From Thiohalocapsa marina (GTDB lineage: Bacteria > Pseudomonadota > Gammaproteobacteria > Chromatiales > Chromatiaceae), in the NCBI RefSeq assembly GCF_008632335.1, contig NZ_VWXX01000015.1, forward strand, positions 1-64,000: a stretch of 64,000 nt of DNA. Direction: 5' to 3'. Positions 8,768 through 18,263 of this stretch are shown in pieces (position 1 is the stretch's first letter; each line of letters opens with the position of its first letter). The notes under the pieces were generated by a model. The model made no database searches. It was not told the origin of the DNA and worked only from the letters and a program-made list of their open reading frames with translations. The position numbers and the translations under genes were made by a program.

Positions 8768-9325
8768 ATGATTGACGACATCAAACAGAGCGCTGCCGAG
8801 CGCATGGGCAAGAGTGCGGACGCCTTGCGGCATGAGCTTGCTAAAATCCGCACCGGACGCGCCCATCCGTCGCTGCTGGATCACTTGAAGGTCTCCTACT
8901 ACGGCAGTGACGTGCCCATCAACCAGGTGGCCAACGTCGCGGTGGAGGATGCCCGCACCCTGACCGTGACCCCCTGGGAGCGCACCATGGTGCAGGCGGT
9001 GGAGAAGGCCATCATCCAGTCCGACCTCGGCGTGAATCCCAATACCGCCGGTACCGTCATCCGGGTGCCGATGCCGCCGTTGACCGAGGAGCGGCGGCGC
9101 GACCTGCAGCGCATCGCCCGGCACGAGGCGGAGCAGGCCCGGGTAGCAGTGCGCAACATTCGACGCGATGCCAACAACGATCTCAAGGACCTGGTGAAGG
9201 AGAAGATGATCTCCGAGGACGACGAGCGTCGCGGCCAGGAGATCGTGCAGAAACTGACCGATCAGTTCATCAAGGAAGTCGAGCAGATCCTGGAAGAAAA
9301 AGAAGCCGACCTGATGGCGATCTGA
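8768..9325 (+). CDS. frr: ribosome recycling factor
   Basis: A 185-residue protein that, with EF-G, splits post-termination ribosomes. The N-terminal helix and [11 protein letters not shown] motif, [16 protein letters not shown], and the C-terminal helices ([28 protein letters not shown]) match the family across its whole length. The ATG at 8768 is preceded by GAACAGAGAG. It sits between pyrH and uppS as usual. Confidence 0.98.
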   Translation: MIDDIKQSAAERMGKSADALRHELAKIRTGRAHPSLLDHLKVSYYGSDVPINQVANVAVEDARTLTVTPWERTMVQAVEKAIIQSDLGVNPNTAGTVIRVPMPPLTEERRRDLQRIARHEAEQARVAVRNIRRDANNDLKDLVKEKMISEDDERRGQEIVQKLTDQFIKEVEQILEEKEADLMAI

Positions 9326-9356
9326 TCCGTTTTCAGTCAAGACGGATCCTGCTCCT

Positions 9357-10136
9357 GTGACCAGCGACACCCCGGGCAACGACCCCAGCGACGCGCGCAA
9401 GCGGGTGCCCGAGCACGTCGCCATCATCATGGACGGCAACGGCCGCTGGGCACGCCGGCGCGGCCTGCCGCGCACGGCGGGTCACCGCGCCGGCGCCAAG
9501 GCGGTGCGCGCGGTGGTTGAGGAGAGTCTGGCCACCGGTGTGCGCGTGCTGACGCTGTTTGCCTTCAGCAGCGAGAACTGGCGCCGCCCCCGACAGGAAG
9601 TGGACGTGCTGCTGCAACTGTTCATGAGCACGCTGCAGACCGAGGTCCGGCGGCTGGTGGAGAACGACGTGCGCCTGCGCATTCTCGGCGACCGTTCCGC
9701 CTTCTCCGAGCGCCTGCAGCGGCAATTTGCCGAGGCCGAGCGCGCCACGGCAGACAACCGCCGGCTGACGCTGCAGGTGGCAGCCAACTACGGCGGCCGC
9801 TGGGACATCACCCAGGCCACGCGCGCCATCGCCGAGGACGTGGCCGCCGGCCGGCTGCGTCTCGATGACATCGACGAGGCCGCCATCTCCTCCCGGCTGT
9901 GCGTCCCAGACGTACCCGACCCCGACCTCTTCATCCGCACCGGCGGTGAGAAACGCATCAGCAACTTCCTGCTCTGGCAGTCGGCCTATGCCGAGCTCTA
10001 CTTTTCCGATCTGATGTGGCCGGAGTTCGACGCCACCGCCTTTGCCACGGCGCTGCAGGACTTCGCCCGCCGACAGCGGCGCTTCGGGCTGACCGGCGAA
10101 CAGATCGCGGACCAGGCCGGGCTGGCCGCGGGCTGA
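9357..10136 (+). CDS. uppS: undecaprenyl diphosphate synthase (cis-prenyltransferase)
   Basis: A 259-residue cytosolic enzyme that extends farnesyl-PP with isopentenyl-PP to C55-PP, the carrier for peptidoglycan and surface glycans. The signature HVAIIMDGNGRWA contains the catalytic Asp; later motifs are FAFSSENWRRP and DLFIRTGGEKRISNFLLWQ. The start is a GTG at 9357, 31 bases after frr; CTCCT just upstream is not a ribosome-binding site, so the start is slightly uncertain. It starts the lipid part of the operon. Confidence 0.96.
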   Translation: MTSDTPGNDPSDARKRVPEHVAIIMDGNGRWARRRGLPRTAGHRAGAKAVRAVVEESLATGVRVLTLFAFSSENWRRPRQEVDVLLQLFMSTLQTEVRRLVENDVRLRILGDRSAFSERLQRQFAEAERATADNRRLTLQVAANYGGRWDITQATRAIAEDVAAGRLRLDDIDEAAISSRLCVPDVPDPDLFIRTGGEKRISNFLLWQSAYAELYFSDLMWPEFDATAFATALQDFARRQRRFGLTGEQIADQAGLAAG

Positions 10137-10175
10137 GGCGCCGACCCCGATGCACGCACCCGGAAGCCCTGCCTC

Positions 10176-11054
10176 ATGACCCTTGCCGTCTCCCTGAAGC
10201 AGCGTCTGATCACCGCCGGCCTGCTGGCACCGGTGATCATGCTCTGCGTTGTATTTCTGCCCACACCCGTGTTTGCGCTGGCCCTGGCCGGGGTCATTGG
10301 CGTCGGCGCCTGGGAATGGGGCCGGCTGGTGGGCGTGCCGGAGTCCGCCGGACGGGCGGCGCACGTACTGCTGGTGGTGGCGGCGATGGCGCTGTTGTGG
10401 TTCGTGGTGCCGCCGGCCTGGGATATCGCTCTGCTGGCGCTCGGGGTGTTGTGGTGGCTCGGCGCCACCGCTACCCTGGCGCTGACCCGGCAGATCGAGC
10501 CGGCCCGTGGCCTGCAGCCGGCGCTGATCCCGACGGCGCTGGTGGTGCTGGTGCTGCCATGGCTGGCGATGGTCCGGCTGCATGGCCTGGACCTGCCGCC
10601 TGACGGCCTTGCACAAGCCCAGGGGGGTGGGCGAGCAGGGCAGGGGCCCTGGCTGGTGCTGGCCCTGATGATGCTGGTATGGCTGGCCGACTCGGCGGCC
10701 TATTTCGCTGGTCGCCGCTGGGGGCGGCGCAAGCTGGCGCCGATGCTGAGCCCCGGCAAGACCCGGGCCGGCGTCTATGCCGGCCTGCTCGCCGCGGCGC
10801 TGTGGGGCGCCTTGGTGGGGGGGCTCATGGGCCTGCGGCCCACGGCCCTGGCGGCGTGGGTGCTGTTGTGCGCCGCGGTGGCGGCCCTGTCGGTGGTGGG
10901 CGACCTCTACGAAAGCCTGCTGAAACGGCGGCGGGGGCTCAAGGACACGGGTTCGCTGCTGCCGGGACACGGCGGCATGCTCGATCGCATCGACAGCTTT
11001 ACCTCGGCGGCGCCGCTGTTCGTACTCGGCGTCCTCTGGCTGGAGAACGTTTGA
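10176..11054 (+). CDS. cdsA: phosphatidate cytidylyltransferase
   Basis: A 292-residue integral membrane enzyme making CDP-diacylglycerol from phosphatidate and CTP. About eight hydrophobic segments are visible. The CDS signature KRRRGLKDTGSLLPGHGG followed by MLDRIDS near the C-terminus is diagnostic, and WLADSAAYFAGRRWG is the conserved earlier motif. The ATG at 10176 follows uppS by 39 bases. Its stop is immediately followed by the dxr start codon, implying coupling. Confidence 0.96.
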   Translation: MTLAVSLKQRLITAGLLAPVIMLCVVFLPTPVFALALAGVIGVGAWEWGRLVGVPESAGRAAHVLLVVAAMALLWFVVPPAWDIALLALGVLWWLGATATLALTRQIEPARGLQPALIPTALVVLVLPWLAMVRLHGLDLPPDGLAQAQGGGRAGQGPWLVLALMMLVWLADSAAYFAGRRWGRRKLAPMLSPGKTRAGVYAGLLAAALWGALVGGLMGLRPTALAAWVLLCAAVAALSVVGDLYESLLKRRRGLKDTGSLLPGHGGMLDRIDSFTSAAPLFVLGVLWLENV

Positions 11055-12254
11055 ATGAACGACAGCACCAATGGGATCTCAATCCTCGGCTCCACCGGGT
11101 CCATCGGCATCAGCACCCTGGATGTGGTGGAGAGGCACCCGCAACGCTTCCGCGTGGTGGCGCTCAGCGCGCATCGCAATGTCGAGCGCATGGCAGAGCA
11201 GTGTCGGCGCTTCTCGCCGGCCTATGCGGTCATGGTCGACGCGGCGGCTGCCGACGCCCTGCGCCAGGCCTTGGCCGATATGCCCCGGCCGCCGGAGGTG
11301 CTGAGCGGGCCCGAGGCGCTGGAGACGGTGGCGTCGCTACCTGAGGTGGACTACGTGATGGCGGCCATTGTCGGCGCCGCCGGCATGATGTCCAGCCTGG
11401 CGGCGGCCCGGGCCGGCAAGCGCCTGCTGCTGGCGAACAAGGAGGCCCTGGTGGTGGCCGGCGCCATCCTGATGCGCGCCGCTGCGGACAACGGCGCTAC
11501 GCTGCTGCCCATCGACAGCGAGCACAATGCCATCTTCCAGTGCCTGCCGGCGACCTACGCCCAGGGGCTGGCGGCATCCGGCGTGGAGCGTATCCTGCTC
11601 ACCGCCTCCGGTGGTCCGTTCCGCGACGCCGCGCCGGAGTCGCTGGCCGCGGTGACGCCGGAGCAGGCCTGTGCGCATCCCAACTGGAGCATGGGCCGCA
11701 AGATCTCGGTGGACTCCGCCACCATGATGAACAAGGGCCTTGAACTGATCGAGGCCTGTTGGCTGTTCAATACCGCGCCGGAGCGGATCCAGGTGGTGGT
11801 GCACCGCCAGAGCGTGATCCATTCCATGGTGCAGTACAACGACGGCTCGGTGCTGGCGCAGCTTGGCAACCCCGACATGCGCACCCCCATTGCTCATGCC
11901 CTGGGATGGCCCGAGCGCATCAGTTCCGGCGTCGAGCAGTTGGACCTGTTCCGGGTGGCGCAGCTGGACTTCGAGCCCCCGGCCCCGGAGCGCTTCCCCT
12001 GTCTGCGCCTGGCCTATCGTGCCGCGGCCGACGGCGGCACCGCCCCGGTGGTGCTGAACGCCGCCAACGAGGTGGCGGTGGCCGCCTTCCTGGACCGGCG
12101 TATCGGCTTCACCGACATCGCGCGGGTGGTGGAACGGACCATGGACCGGCTGCCGCCGGAGGCGGTTGACCTGTCCGGGCTGGGGCATGTGCTGGAGGTC
12201 GACGGCCGGGCGCGGGCGGTTGCGGAACAAAGCGTTGCCGACGGGGTCTGTTAG
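11055..12254 (+). CDS. dxr: 1-deoxy-D-xylulose-5-phosphate reductoisomerase
   Basis: A 399-residue NADPH-dependent enzyme making 2-C-methyl-D-erythritol 4-phosphate, the committed step of the non-mevalonate isoprenoid pathway. The nucleotide-binding motif [16 protein letters not shown] is at the start, the metal/substrate motif is [13 protein letters not shown], and the active-site region is [20 protein letters not shown]. Length is typical. The ATG directly abuts the cdsA stop. Confidence 0.98.
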   Translation: MNDSTNGISILGSTGSIGISTLDVVERHPQRFRVVALSAHRNVERMAEQCRRFSPAYAVMVDAAAADALRQALADMPRPPEVLSGPEALETVASLPEVDYVMAAIVGAAGMMSSLAAARAGKRLLLANKEALVVAGAILMRAAADNGATLLPIDSEHNAIFQCLPATYAQGLAASGVERILLTASGGPFRDAAPESLAAVTPEQACAHPNWSMGRKISVDSATMMNKGLELIEACWLFNTAPERIQVVVHRQSVIHSMVQYNDGSVLAQLGNPDMRTPIAHALGWPERISSGVEQLDLFRVAQLDFEPPAPERFPCLRLAYRAAADGGTAPVVLNAANEVAVAAFLDRRIGFTDIARVVERTMDRLPPEAVDLSGLGHVLEVDGRARAVAEQSVADGVC

Positions 12255-12260
12255 CGCACG

Positions 12261-13625
12261 ATGCTTGATCTCGGATACGCCATTGCCGCCTTCATCGTCG
12301 CCATCCTGCTGCTGGTGACAGTGCACGAGTTCGGCCACTTCTGGGTGGCTCGCAAGCTCGGCGTGAAGGTGTTGCGTTTTTCAATCGGCTTCGGCCGGCC
12401 GCTGTTCTCCTGGTACGGCCGCTCCGGCGACACCGAGTATGCCATCGCCGCGCTGCCGCTGGGCGGCTACGTCAAGATGCTGGACGAGCGCGAAGAGGAG
12501 GTGGACCCCGGGGAGCGCCATCTGGCGTTCAACACCCAGCCCCTGTGGAAGCGCAGCGCCATCGTGGTCGGCGGGCCCCTGGCCAATTTCCTGTTCGCCA
12601 TCCTGGTGTACTGGGGCATCCTGCTGATGGGTGAGAGCGGCCTGCGGCCGGAGGTCGGCAGCGTCGCCCCCGGCTCCATCGCCGAGGCAGCAGCGTTTCA
12701 GCCGGGCGACCTGGTGCAGGGCGTCGACGGCCGTGAGACGGCGAGCTGGAGCCGCTTCTGGTACGCACTGCTGTCGGCCTCCCAGGATGGCGAGGACGTC
12801 GACGTGGCGGTGCGCACCGCGGACGGTCGCGAGGTGGTGCGCATCCTGCCCGGCGTCGAGCTGAAGGCGCTGGATCCGGGGCGCGGCTTCCTGGCGGCCA
12901 TCGGGCTGGACAGCGTGTCGCCGCCGATCCCGCCGCTGATCGCCGAGGTGGTCGACGGCGAACCTGCGCAACGCGCGGGATTGTTGCCGGGAGATCGGGT
13001 CCTGGCCATCGACGGTCGCCCGATTGAGGACTGGAGCGAGCTGGTCGAGGCGGTGCGTTCGCACCCGGACGCGCCCATGTCACTGCGGGTCAGCCGCGAC
13101 GGCAGCGAGCTGGAACTGGCGCTGACGCCGGCCGTGGTGGATGTCGAGGGCACGCGCATCGGTCGGATCGGTGCCGGTCCGTTCATTCCCGAGGGGCTGT
13201 ACGACAGCTATCGGGTGCGCCTGCAGTACGGCCCGGTGGAGGCCCTGGGCGAGGCCGTCCAGCGGGTGGGCGACCTGTCGATGCTGACCCTGCGCATCGT
13301 CGGCCGCATGCTGGTGGGAACGGCCTCGGTGGAGAACCTCAGCAGCCCCATCGGCATCGCCGACGCGGCGGGCCGCACCGCCAGCGTCGGCGTTGCGCCC
13401 TACATCGAGTTCCTCGCCTTGCTCAGCGTCAGCCTGGGCCTGCTCAACCTGCTGCCGATCCCGGTGCTGGATGGCGGTCACCTGCTGTACTTCGCCATCG
13501 AGGCGGTCCGGCGCCGACCGTTGTCGGAGGAGCTGCAGGCCCAGGGGCAGCGCATCGGCATCGCGCTGATCATTTCCCTGATGACCCTGGCCTTCTATGT
13601 CGATATCGCCCGACTGCTGGGCTAG
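12261..13625 (+). CDS. rseP: RseP site-2 intramembrane zinc protease
   Basis: A 454-residue inner-membrane protease that cuts anti-sigma factor RseA in the sigma-E envelope stress cascade and clears signal peptides. The zinc site HEFGH lies in the first membrane segment (about residues 22-26), the third ligand is in NLLPIPVLDGGH near the C-terminus, and two PDZ-like domains occupy the periplasmic middle (GDLVQGVDG and GDRVLAIDGRP). The ATG at 12261 follows dxr by six bases. Confidence 0.97.
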   Translation: MLDLGYAIAAFIVAILLLVTVHEFGHFWVARKLGVKVLRFSIGFGRPLFSWYGRSGDTEYAIAALPLGGYVKMLDEREEEVDPGERHLAFNTQPLWKRSAIVVGGPLANFLFAILVYWGILLMGESGLRPEVGSVAPGSIAEAAAFQPGDLVQGVDGRETASWSRFWYALLSASQDGEDVDVAVRTADGREVVRILPGVELKALDPGRGFLAAIGLDSVSPPIPPLIAEVVDGEPAQRAGLLPGDRVLAIDGRPIEDWSELVEAVRSHPDAPMSLRVSRDGSELELALTPAVVDVEGTRIGRIGAGPFIPEGLYDSYRVRLQYGPVEALGEAVQRVGDLSMLTLRIVGRMLVGTASVENLSSPIGIADAAGRTASVGVAPYIEFLALLSVSLGLLNLLPIPVLDGGHLLYFAIEAVRRRPLSEELQAQGQRIGIALIISLMTLAFYVDIARLLG

Positions 13626-13640
13626 CTGCTTCGTATCCCT

Positions 13641-13646
13641 TATAAT
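13641..13646 (+). promoter_or_regulatory. consensus -10 box upstream of bamA
   Basis: A perfect TATAAT sits in the rseP-bamA gap, 62 bases before bamA. No good -35 or sigma-E box (GAACTT/TCTGA at correct spacing) accompanies it, so an internal promoter is only suggested. Confidence 0.35.
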
Positions 13647-13707
13647 CGCTGCCTTCTGAACGCCATCTGCAACCGCTCGGACCGATCGGCTGCGCTTCGG
13701 GGGGCAC

Positions 13708-16041
13708 GTGTCGAGGGACCAAAACTTGCGTAACCTGAGTGTCTTGCGGTGGCCCCTGGCTGTCCTGTTGCTGATGGTCGCGTTGTCTGCCCGGGGGCAG
13801 GACTTCACGGTCGCGGACATCCGTGTCGAGGGGCTGCAGCGCATTGCCGCCGGCACCGTGTTCAATTACCTGCCGGTGCAGGTGGGGGACCGTGTCGGCG
13901 AGGGCATCACCGCGGACATCATCCGTAGCCTGTACTCCACCGGCTTTTTCAACGATGTCACCGTCGAGCGCGAGGGCAACGTGCTGGTGGTGGTGGTCCG
14001 CGAGCGTCCCGCCGTGGCCCGGATCGACATCGTCGGCAACAAGTCGCTGAAGGAGGACATCCTCAAGCAGGGGCTGGCCGACGTCGGCCTTGCCGAGGGC
14101 CGCGTGTTCAACCCGTCCATCCTTGATCGCATCGAGCAGGAACTGCAGCGCCAGTACTTCGCCTCGGGAAAGTACGGTGTCGGCATCGAGTCGACGGTGT
14201 CGCCGCTGGAACGCAACCGCGTGGCGGTGCGCATCGAGATCAACGAGGGGCTCACCGCCCGCCTGAAGCAGATCAACATCATCGGCAACGAGGCCTTCAG
14301 CGAGAAGGAGCTGCTCAAACAGTTCAAGCTGGGCCGCACCAACTGGCTGTCGTTCTACACCAAGAACGACCAGTACTCCAAGCAGAAGCTGTCCGGTGAT
14401 CTCGAGGCCCTGCGCTCGTACTACCTGGATCGCGGCTTCATCAACTTCCAGATCACCTCGACCCAGGTCACCATCAGCCCGGATCGCAAGGACATGTATG
14501 TCACTGTCGCCATCGACGAGGGCGACGTGTTCCGCGTCAGCGACATCCAGCTCGCCGGCGAGGCGACCGTGCCGAGCGAGCAGCTGTTCCCGCTGATCCA
14601 CATGCGCCGCGGCGAGCCCTTCTCGCGCAAGGTCGCCACCGAGAGCGCCGAGCGGATCTCCCAGCTGCTGGGCAACGAGGGCTATGCCTTCGCCAACGTC
14701 AACGCCGTGCCGGAGCTGGACGAGGAGGCGAAGACGGTGGCCGTGACCTTCTTCATCGATCCCGGCAAGCGGGTGTACGTGCGCCGCATCACCATGCAGG
14801 GCAACACCCGCACCCGCGACGAGGTGCTGCGCCGCGAGATGCGCCAGCTGGAGACGGCCTGGTTCTCGACCGAGCTGGTCAAGCGCTCGCGCGAGCGGCT
14901 GCAGCGCCTGGGCTATTTCGAGGAGGTCAACATCGAGACCCCGGCGGTGCCCGGTTCGGCGGACCAGGTGGACGTAGAGGTGACGGTGAAGGAGAAGCCG
15001 TCCGGCAACCTGATGGCCGGTGTCGGCTTCTCGCAGTCCGACGGCATCATCTTCAACACCAGCATCAGCCAGAACAACTTCCTGGGCACCGGCAAGCGCG
15101 TCGCCTTCGCGTTCAACTCAAGTCGCACCAACCAGTTCTACCAGCTGGCCTACACCAATCCCTACTACACCATCGACGGCATCAGCCGCGGCTTCGACAT
15201 CAGCTACCGCACCACGGACTTCGACGAGCTCATCGGTGCCGACTACTCCACCGACGTGGCCCGTGCCGCGGTGAACTTCAGCCTGCCGCTGTCCGACACC
15301 TCGCGCGCCGGCCTTGGCATGTATGTGCAGAACACCCGCTTCTTTGCCGGCGTCTACTCGGAACTGGCCCAGGACTTCGTCGCCGACAACGGCGACACCT
15401 TCAATGACCTCTTCCTGACCCTGAGCTATGTGGTGGATTCACGGGATTCCGCCATCTTCCCCAGTGCCGGTACCCTACAGAGTGTCTTCGGCGAGGTGGC
15501 CATCCCCGGCAGCGATCTGCAGTACTACAAGCTGAGCTACCGCGGCCGCCATTATGTACCCCTGACGCGACGCTTCACCGTCGCGCTGAAAGGCGACATG
15601 GGCTACGGCAGCGGCTACGGCGACACCAAGGAGCTGCCGTTCTTCGAGAACTTCTACGCCGGCGGACCGAGTACCGTGCGCGGTTTCCGGGCCAACACCC
15701 TGGGCCCGCGGGAGCAGGACGAGTTCGACGACCCGGTGGGCGGCAATATCAAGCTGACCGGCGGGCTGGAACTGTATGCGCCGCCGCCGTTGGGCGGCAA
15801 GTTCGAGAATACCCTCAGGCTCGGTGCCTTCCTCGATTTCGGCAATGTCTGGTGGACCGAGGACAGCGACCTGGTTGCGCCCACCGGGTTCGACCTCGGC
15901 GACCTGCGCTACTCCACTGGCCTGTCGGTGGCCTGGCTCTCGCCGGTGGGTGCGCTGTCGGTGAGCGTCGCCTATCCGTTGAACGCGGAGGACGATGACG
16001 AGGAGCAGGTATTCCAGTTCAGCTTCGGCCAAAACTTCTGA
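13708..16041 (+). CDS. bamA: outer-membrane assembly factor BamA
   Basis: A 777-residue Omp85 protein, the core of the BAM machine that inserts beta-barrels. After a signal peptide (hydrophobic WPLAVLLLMVALSARG, cut before QDFTVADIRVEGLQ) come five POTRA domains (to about residue 420), then a 16-strand barrel containing the conserved loop motif VRGF (in GGPSTVRGFRANTLGPR) and ending in a terminal Phe (QFSFGQNF). The start is a GTG at 13708; a later TTG could also serve, since the signal peptide has room. It is followed two bases later by its periplasmic partner chaperone skp. Confidence 0.97.
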   Translation: MSRDQNLRNLSVLRWPLAVLLLMVALSARGQDFTVADIRVEGLQRIAAGTVFNYLPVQVGDRVGEGITADIIRSLYSTGFFNDVTVEREGNVLVVVVRERPAVARIDIVGNKSLKEDILKQGLADVGLAEGRVFNPSILDRIEQELQRQYFASGKYGVGIESTVSPLERNRVAVRIEINEGLTARLKQINIIGNEAFSEKELLKQFKLGRTNWLSFYTKNDQYSKQKLSGDLEALRSYYLDRGFINFQITSTQVTISPDRKDMYVTVAIDEGDVFRVSDIQLAGEATVPSEQLFPLIHMRRGEPFSRKVATESAERISQLLGNEGYAFANVNAVPELDEEAKTVAVTFFIDPGKRVYVRRITMQGNTRTRDEVLRREMRQLETAWFSTELVKRSRERLQRLGYFEEVNIETPAVPGSADQVDVEVTVKEKPSGNLMAGVGFSQSDGIIFNTSISQNNFLGTGKRVAFAFNSSRTNQFYQLAYTNPYYTIDGISRGFDISYRTTDFDELIGADYSTDVARAAVNFSLPLSDTSRAGLGMYVQNTRFFAGVYSELAQDFVADNGDTFNDLFLTLSYVVDSRDSAIFPSAGTLQSVFGEVAIPGSDLQYYKLSYRGRHYVPLTRRFTVALKGDMGYGSGYGDTKELPFFENFYAGGPSTVRGFRANTLGPREQDEFDDPVGGNIKLTGGLELYAPPPLGGKFENTLRLGAFLDFGNVWWTEDSDLVAPTGFDLGDLRYSTGLSVAWLSPVGALSVSVAYPLNAEDDDEEQVFQFSFGQNF

Positions 16042-16042
16042 C

Positions 16043-16591
16043 ATGTCCATGCCATCCCCGATCGCCATCACCCGTCGCCCGCGCGTCCGCGCGCTGCTGG
16101 CCGCCGCGTTGCTGCTGCTGCCCGTGGCGGGCATCCAGGCCAGTGAGTTCCGGATCGCCGTGATCGACCCCAACCGCATCGTCGAGGAATCGCCCCAGTA
16201 CGAGGAGGCACGGGCGATGCTGAGCAACGAGGTCATGGAGCGCGAGGCGGAACTGCTGGAGCAGCAGGAGGACCTCGACCGGCTCAACGAGCAGCTCGAG
16301 CGCGACGGGGCGCTGATGAGCGAGGACGAGCTCAAGCGGCTGCAGAGCGACATCCGCGCGCGCAAGCGCCGGCTGCGCTATGCCCAGGCGGAGCTGCAGG
16401 AGGACTTCGCCCTGCGCCAGACGGAATTGCGCACCAAGTTGGTGAAGCAGGTGGAAGAGGTCGTTCGGCAGGTGGCCAAGGAGCAGGAGATCGACCTGAT
16501 CCTGAGCGAGGGTCTGGTCTATTTCAGCCAGCGTGTGGACATTTCCGGCGACGTGGTCGAACGGCTGAAGCAGGAATTCGAGGCGCGCTGA
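16043..16591 (+). CDS. skp: periplasmic chaperone Skp/OmpH
   Basis: A 182-residue holdase that carries unfolded outer-membrane proteins to BAM. The signal peptide is clear (VRALLAAALLLLPVAGIQAS), followed by the short beta segment FRIAVIDPNRIVEESPQY and a long charged coiled coil (about residues 55-140, rich in Glu/Arg/Leu), the tentacles of the trimer. The ATG at 16043 starts two bases after the bamA stop; an in-frame ATG at 16049 is an alternative. Confidence 0.94.
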   Translation: MSMPSPIAITRRPRVRALLAAALLLLPVAGIQASEFRIAVIDPNRIVEESPQYEEARAMLSNEVMEREAELLEQQEDLDRLNEQLERDGALMSEDELKRLQSDIRARKRRLRYAQAELQEDFALRQTELRTKLVKQVEEVVRQVAKEQEIDLILSEGLVYFSQRVDISGDVVERLKQEFEAR

Positions 16592-17680
16592 GTGCCGCTG
16601 GCGGCGCCCGGGCGAAGTGAGGCGAAGGTGATTCTGGCAAGCGAGATCGCGGAGCGGATCGGTGCGGAACTGCGGGGCGAAGATCGCCCGCTGGAACGGG
16701 TGGCGCCGCTGGATGATGCCGACGCCGGCTGTCTGAGTTTCCTGGCCGCTGCCAAGTACCGCGCCAGCCTGTCGGACACCCGGGCCGGGGCGGTGATACT
16801 GGCGCCTGCGCAGGCCGAGGGGGCGCCCGGTACGGTCCTGGTCGTCGATAACCCCTATCTGGGTTTCGCCCGCGCCGCGGCGCTGCTGCATCCACCGCGT
16901 CGGGCGCCGGCGGGTGTGCACGCCAGTGCCGTGGTCGACGCCGATGCCCGCATTGATCCCACGGCTTCAATCGGCGCCCTGTGCGTGATCGAGGGCGGCG
17001 TGGAGATCGGTGCGGAGGTCGAGATCGGGCCCGGCTGCATCGTGCGCGCCGGCACCCGCATCGGCGCCGGCAGCCGCTTGGTGGCTCGCGTCACGGTGTG
17101 CGAGGACACGGTGATCGGCGAGCGCGCGTTGCTGCATCCGGGTGCCGTCATCGGCCGCGACGGCTTCGGTTTCGCCAAAGACGGGCGGCGCTGGGTGCGC
17201 ATCCCCCAGGTAGGCCGGGTGCGCCTGGGCAACGATGTGGAGGTGGGTGCCAATTCCGCAGTGGATCGCGGCGCCATCGGCGAGACGGTGATCGAGGACG
17301 GGGTCAAGATCGACAACCTGATCCAGATCGGCCACAACGTCTCCGTCGGCGAGAACACCGCCATGGCGGCCTGCTCCGGCATCTCGGGTTCGACGCGGAT
17401 CGGGCGCAACTGCACCATTGGCGGCGCCGTGGGCATGGCCGGACACCTCGAGATCGGCGACGATGTGCATTTCACCGGCATGGCCATGGTCACCCGCTCG
17501 TTTCCGGAGGCGGGGCTCTACAGCAGTGGCGTGCCGGCGATGGCCAACGCCGACTGGCGGCGCAATGCGGCGCGCTTCCGGCACCTGGACGAACTCGCCC
17601 GGCGGGTCAAGCGCCTGGAAGCGGCCCTGGAACCCGCGGCGGCGGACGGCGACGCGCCGGAGCCGTCCGGCGATGCCTGA
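16592..17680 (+). CDS. lpxD: UDP-3-O-acyl-glucosamine N-acyltransferase
   Basis: A 362-residue trimeric left-handed beta-helix enzyme adding the N-linked hydroxyacyl chain in lipid A synthesis. After an N-terminal uridine-binding domain, hexapeptide repeats run from about residue 100 to 300, with the catalytic His in LIQIGHNVSVGEN. The GTG at 16592 directly abuts the skp stop; a second GTG at 16628 (VILASEIAERIG), with GTGAGG just upstream, fits the usual LpxD N-terminus better and may be the true start. Confidence 0.95.
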   Translation: MPLAAPGRSEAKVILASEIAERIGAELRGEDRPLERVAPLDDADAGCLSFLAAAKYRASLSDTRAGAVILAPAQAEGAPGTVLVVDNPYLGFARAAALLHPPRRAPAGVHASAVVDADARIDPTASIGALCVIEGGVEIGAEVEIGPGCIVRAGTRIGAGSRLVARVTVCEDTVIGERALLHPGAVIGRDGFGFAKDGRRWVRIPQVGRVRLGNDVEVGANSAVDRGAIGETVIEDGVKIDNLIQIGHNVSVGENTAMAACSGISGSTRIGRNCTIGGAVGMAGHLEIGDDVHFTGMAMVTRSFPEAGLYSSGVPAMANADWRRNAARFRHLDELARRVKRLEAALEPAAADGDAPEPSGDA

Positions 17681-17816
17681 ATTCGAACCATGAATCCGCG
17701 CGGCGGGTGCATGCAACGGGCCGTTGACCGGCCCCTGGCAACGGCACCGGCAGCCCGATTCGGCTGACAACGTTGATACACCGATCCCGAATCCGAACGG
17801 GTCGCTGGAGGTGGCT

Positions 17817-18260
17817 TTGATCACGATGGACATCCACAAGGTGCTGAGTCTGCTGCCGCACCGCTACCCGTTTCTGCTCATCGACAAGGTGTTGGAGTTT
17901 GAACAGAATCACCGGCTGCTGGGCCTGAAGAATGTCACCTTCAACGAACCCTATTTCGCTGGCCACTTTCCGATCCGGCCGGTAATGCCGGGGGTGCTGA
18001 TCATCGAGGCCATGGCTCAGGCCACCGGGCTGTTGGCGATGGAATCCCGGCCGGACGAGGTGGGGGAGAAGGCGCTGTACTACTTCGTCGGTATCGACAA
18101 GGCGCGCTTCAAGCAGCCCGTGGAGCCCGGCGATCAGTTATTCCTGGAGGTCAGCGTGATGAACGTCAAGCGCGGCATCTGGAAGTTTGCCGGCGAGGCC
18201 CGGGTCGACCACAAGACCGTCGCGACTGCGGAGATCATGTGTACGGCCAGGGACTTCTGA
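17817..18260 (+). CDS. fabZ: (3R)-hydroxyacyl-ACP dehydratase FabZ
   Basis: A 147-residue hot-dog-fold enzyme dehydrating 3-hydroxyacyl-ACP in fatty-acid synthesis. The motifs are [18 protein letters not shown] and [20 protein letters not shown]; the latter contains catalytic His, and Glu follows in IIEAMAQ. I start at the TTG at 17817 because GGAGGT (17807-17812) stands just before it; the ATG three codons on (17826) would leave a 13-base gap. About 136 bases separate it from lpxD. It draws on the same hydroxyacyl-ACP pool as LpxA and LpxD. Confidence 0.96.
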   Translation: MITMDIHKVLSLLPHRYPFLLIDKVLEFEQNHRLLGLKNVTFNEPYFAGHFPIRPVMPGVLIIEAMAQATGLLAMESRPDEVGEKALYYFVGIDKARFKQPVEPGDQLFLEVSVMNVKRGIWKFAGEARVDHKTVATAEIMCTARDF

Positions 18261-18263
18261 CCC

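Noticed and set aside
7010-9475. An 821-codon open frame on the minus strand across tsf, pyrH and frr
   Set aside because: It runs antisense to three unmistakable genes and is rich in His, Gln and Arg as expected of a shadow frame in GC-rich coding DNA.
9333-10970. A 545-codon minus-strand open frame over uppS and cdsA
   Set aside because: Low-complexity Gln/Arg/Pro content and complete overlap with real genes.
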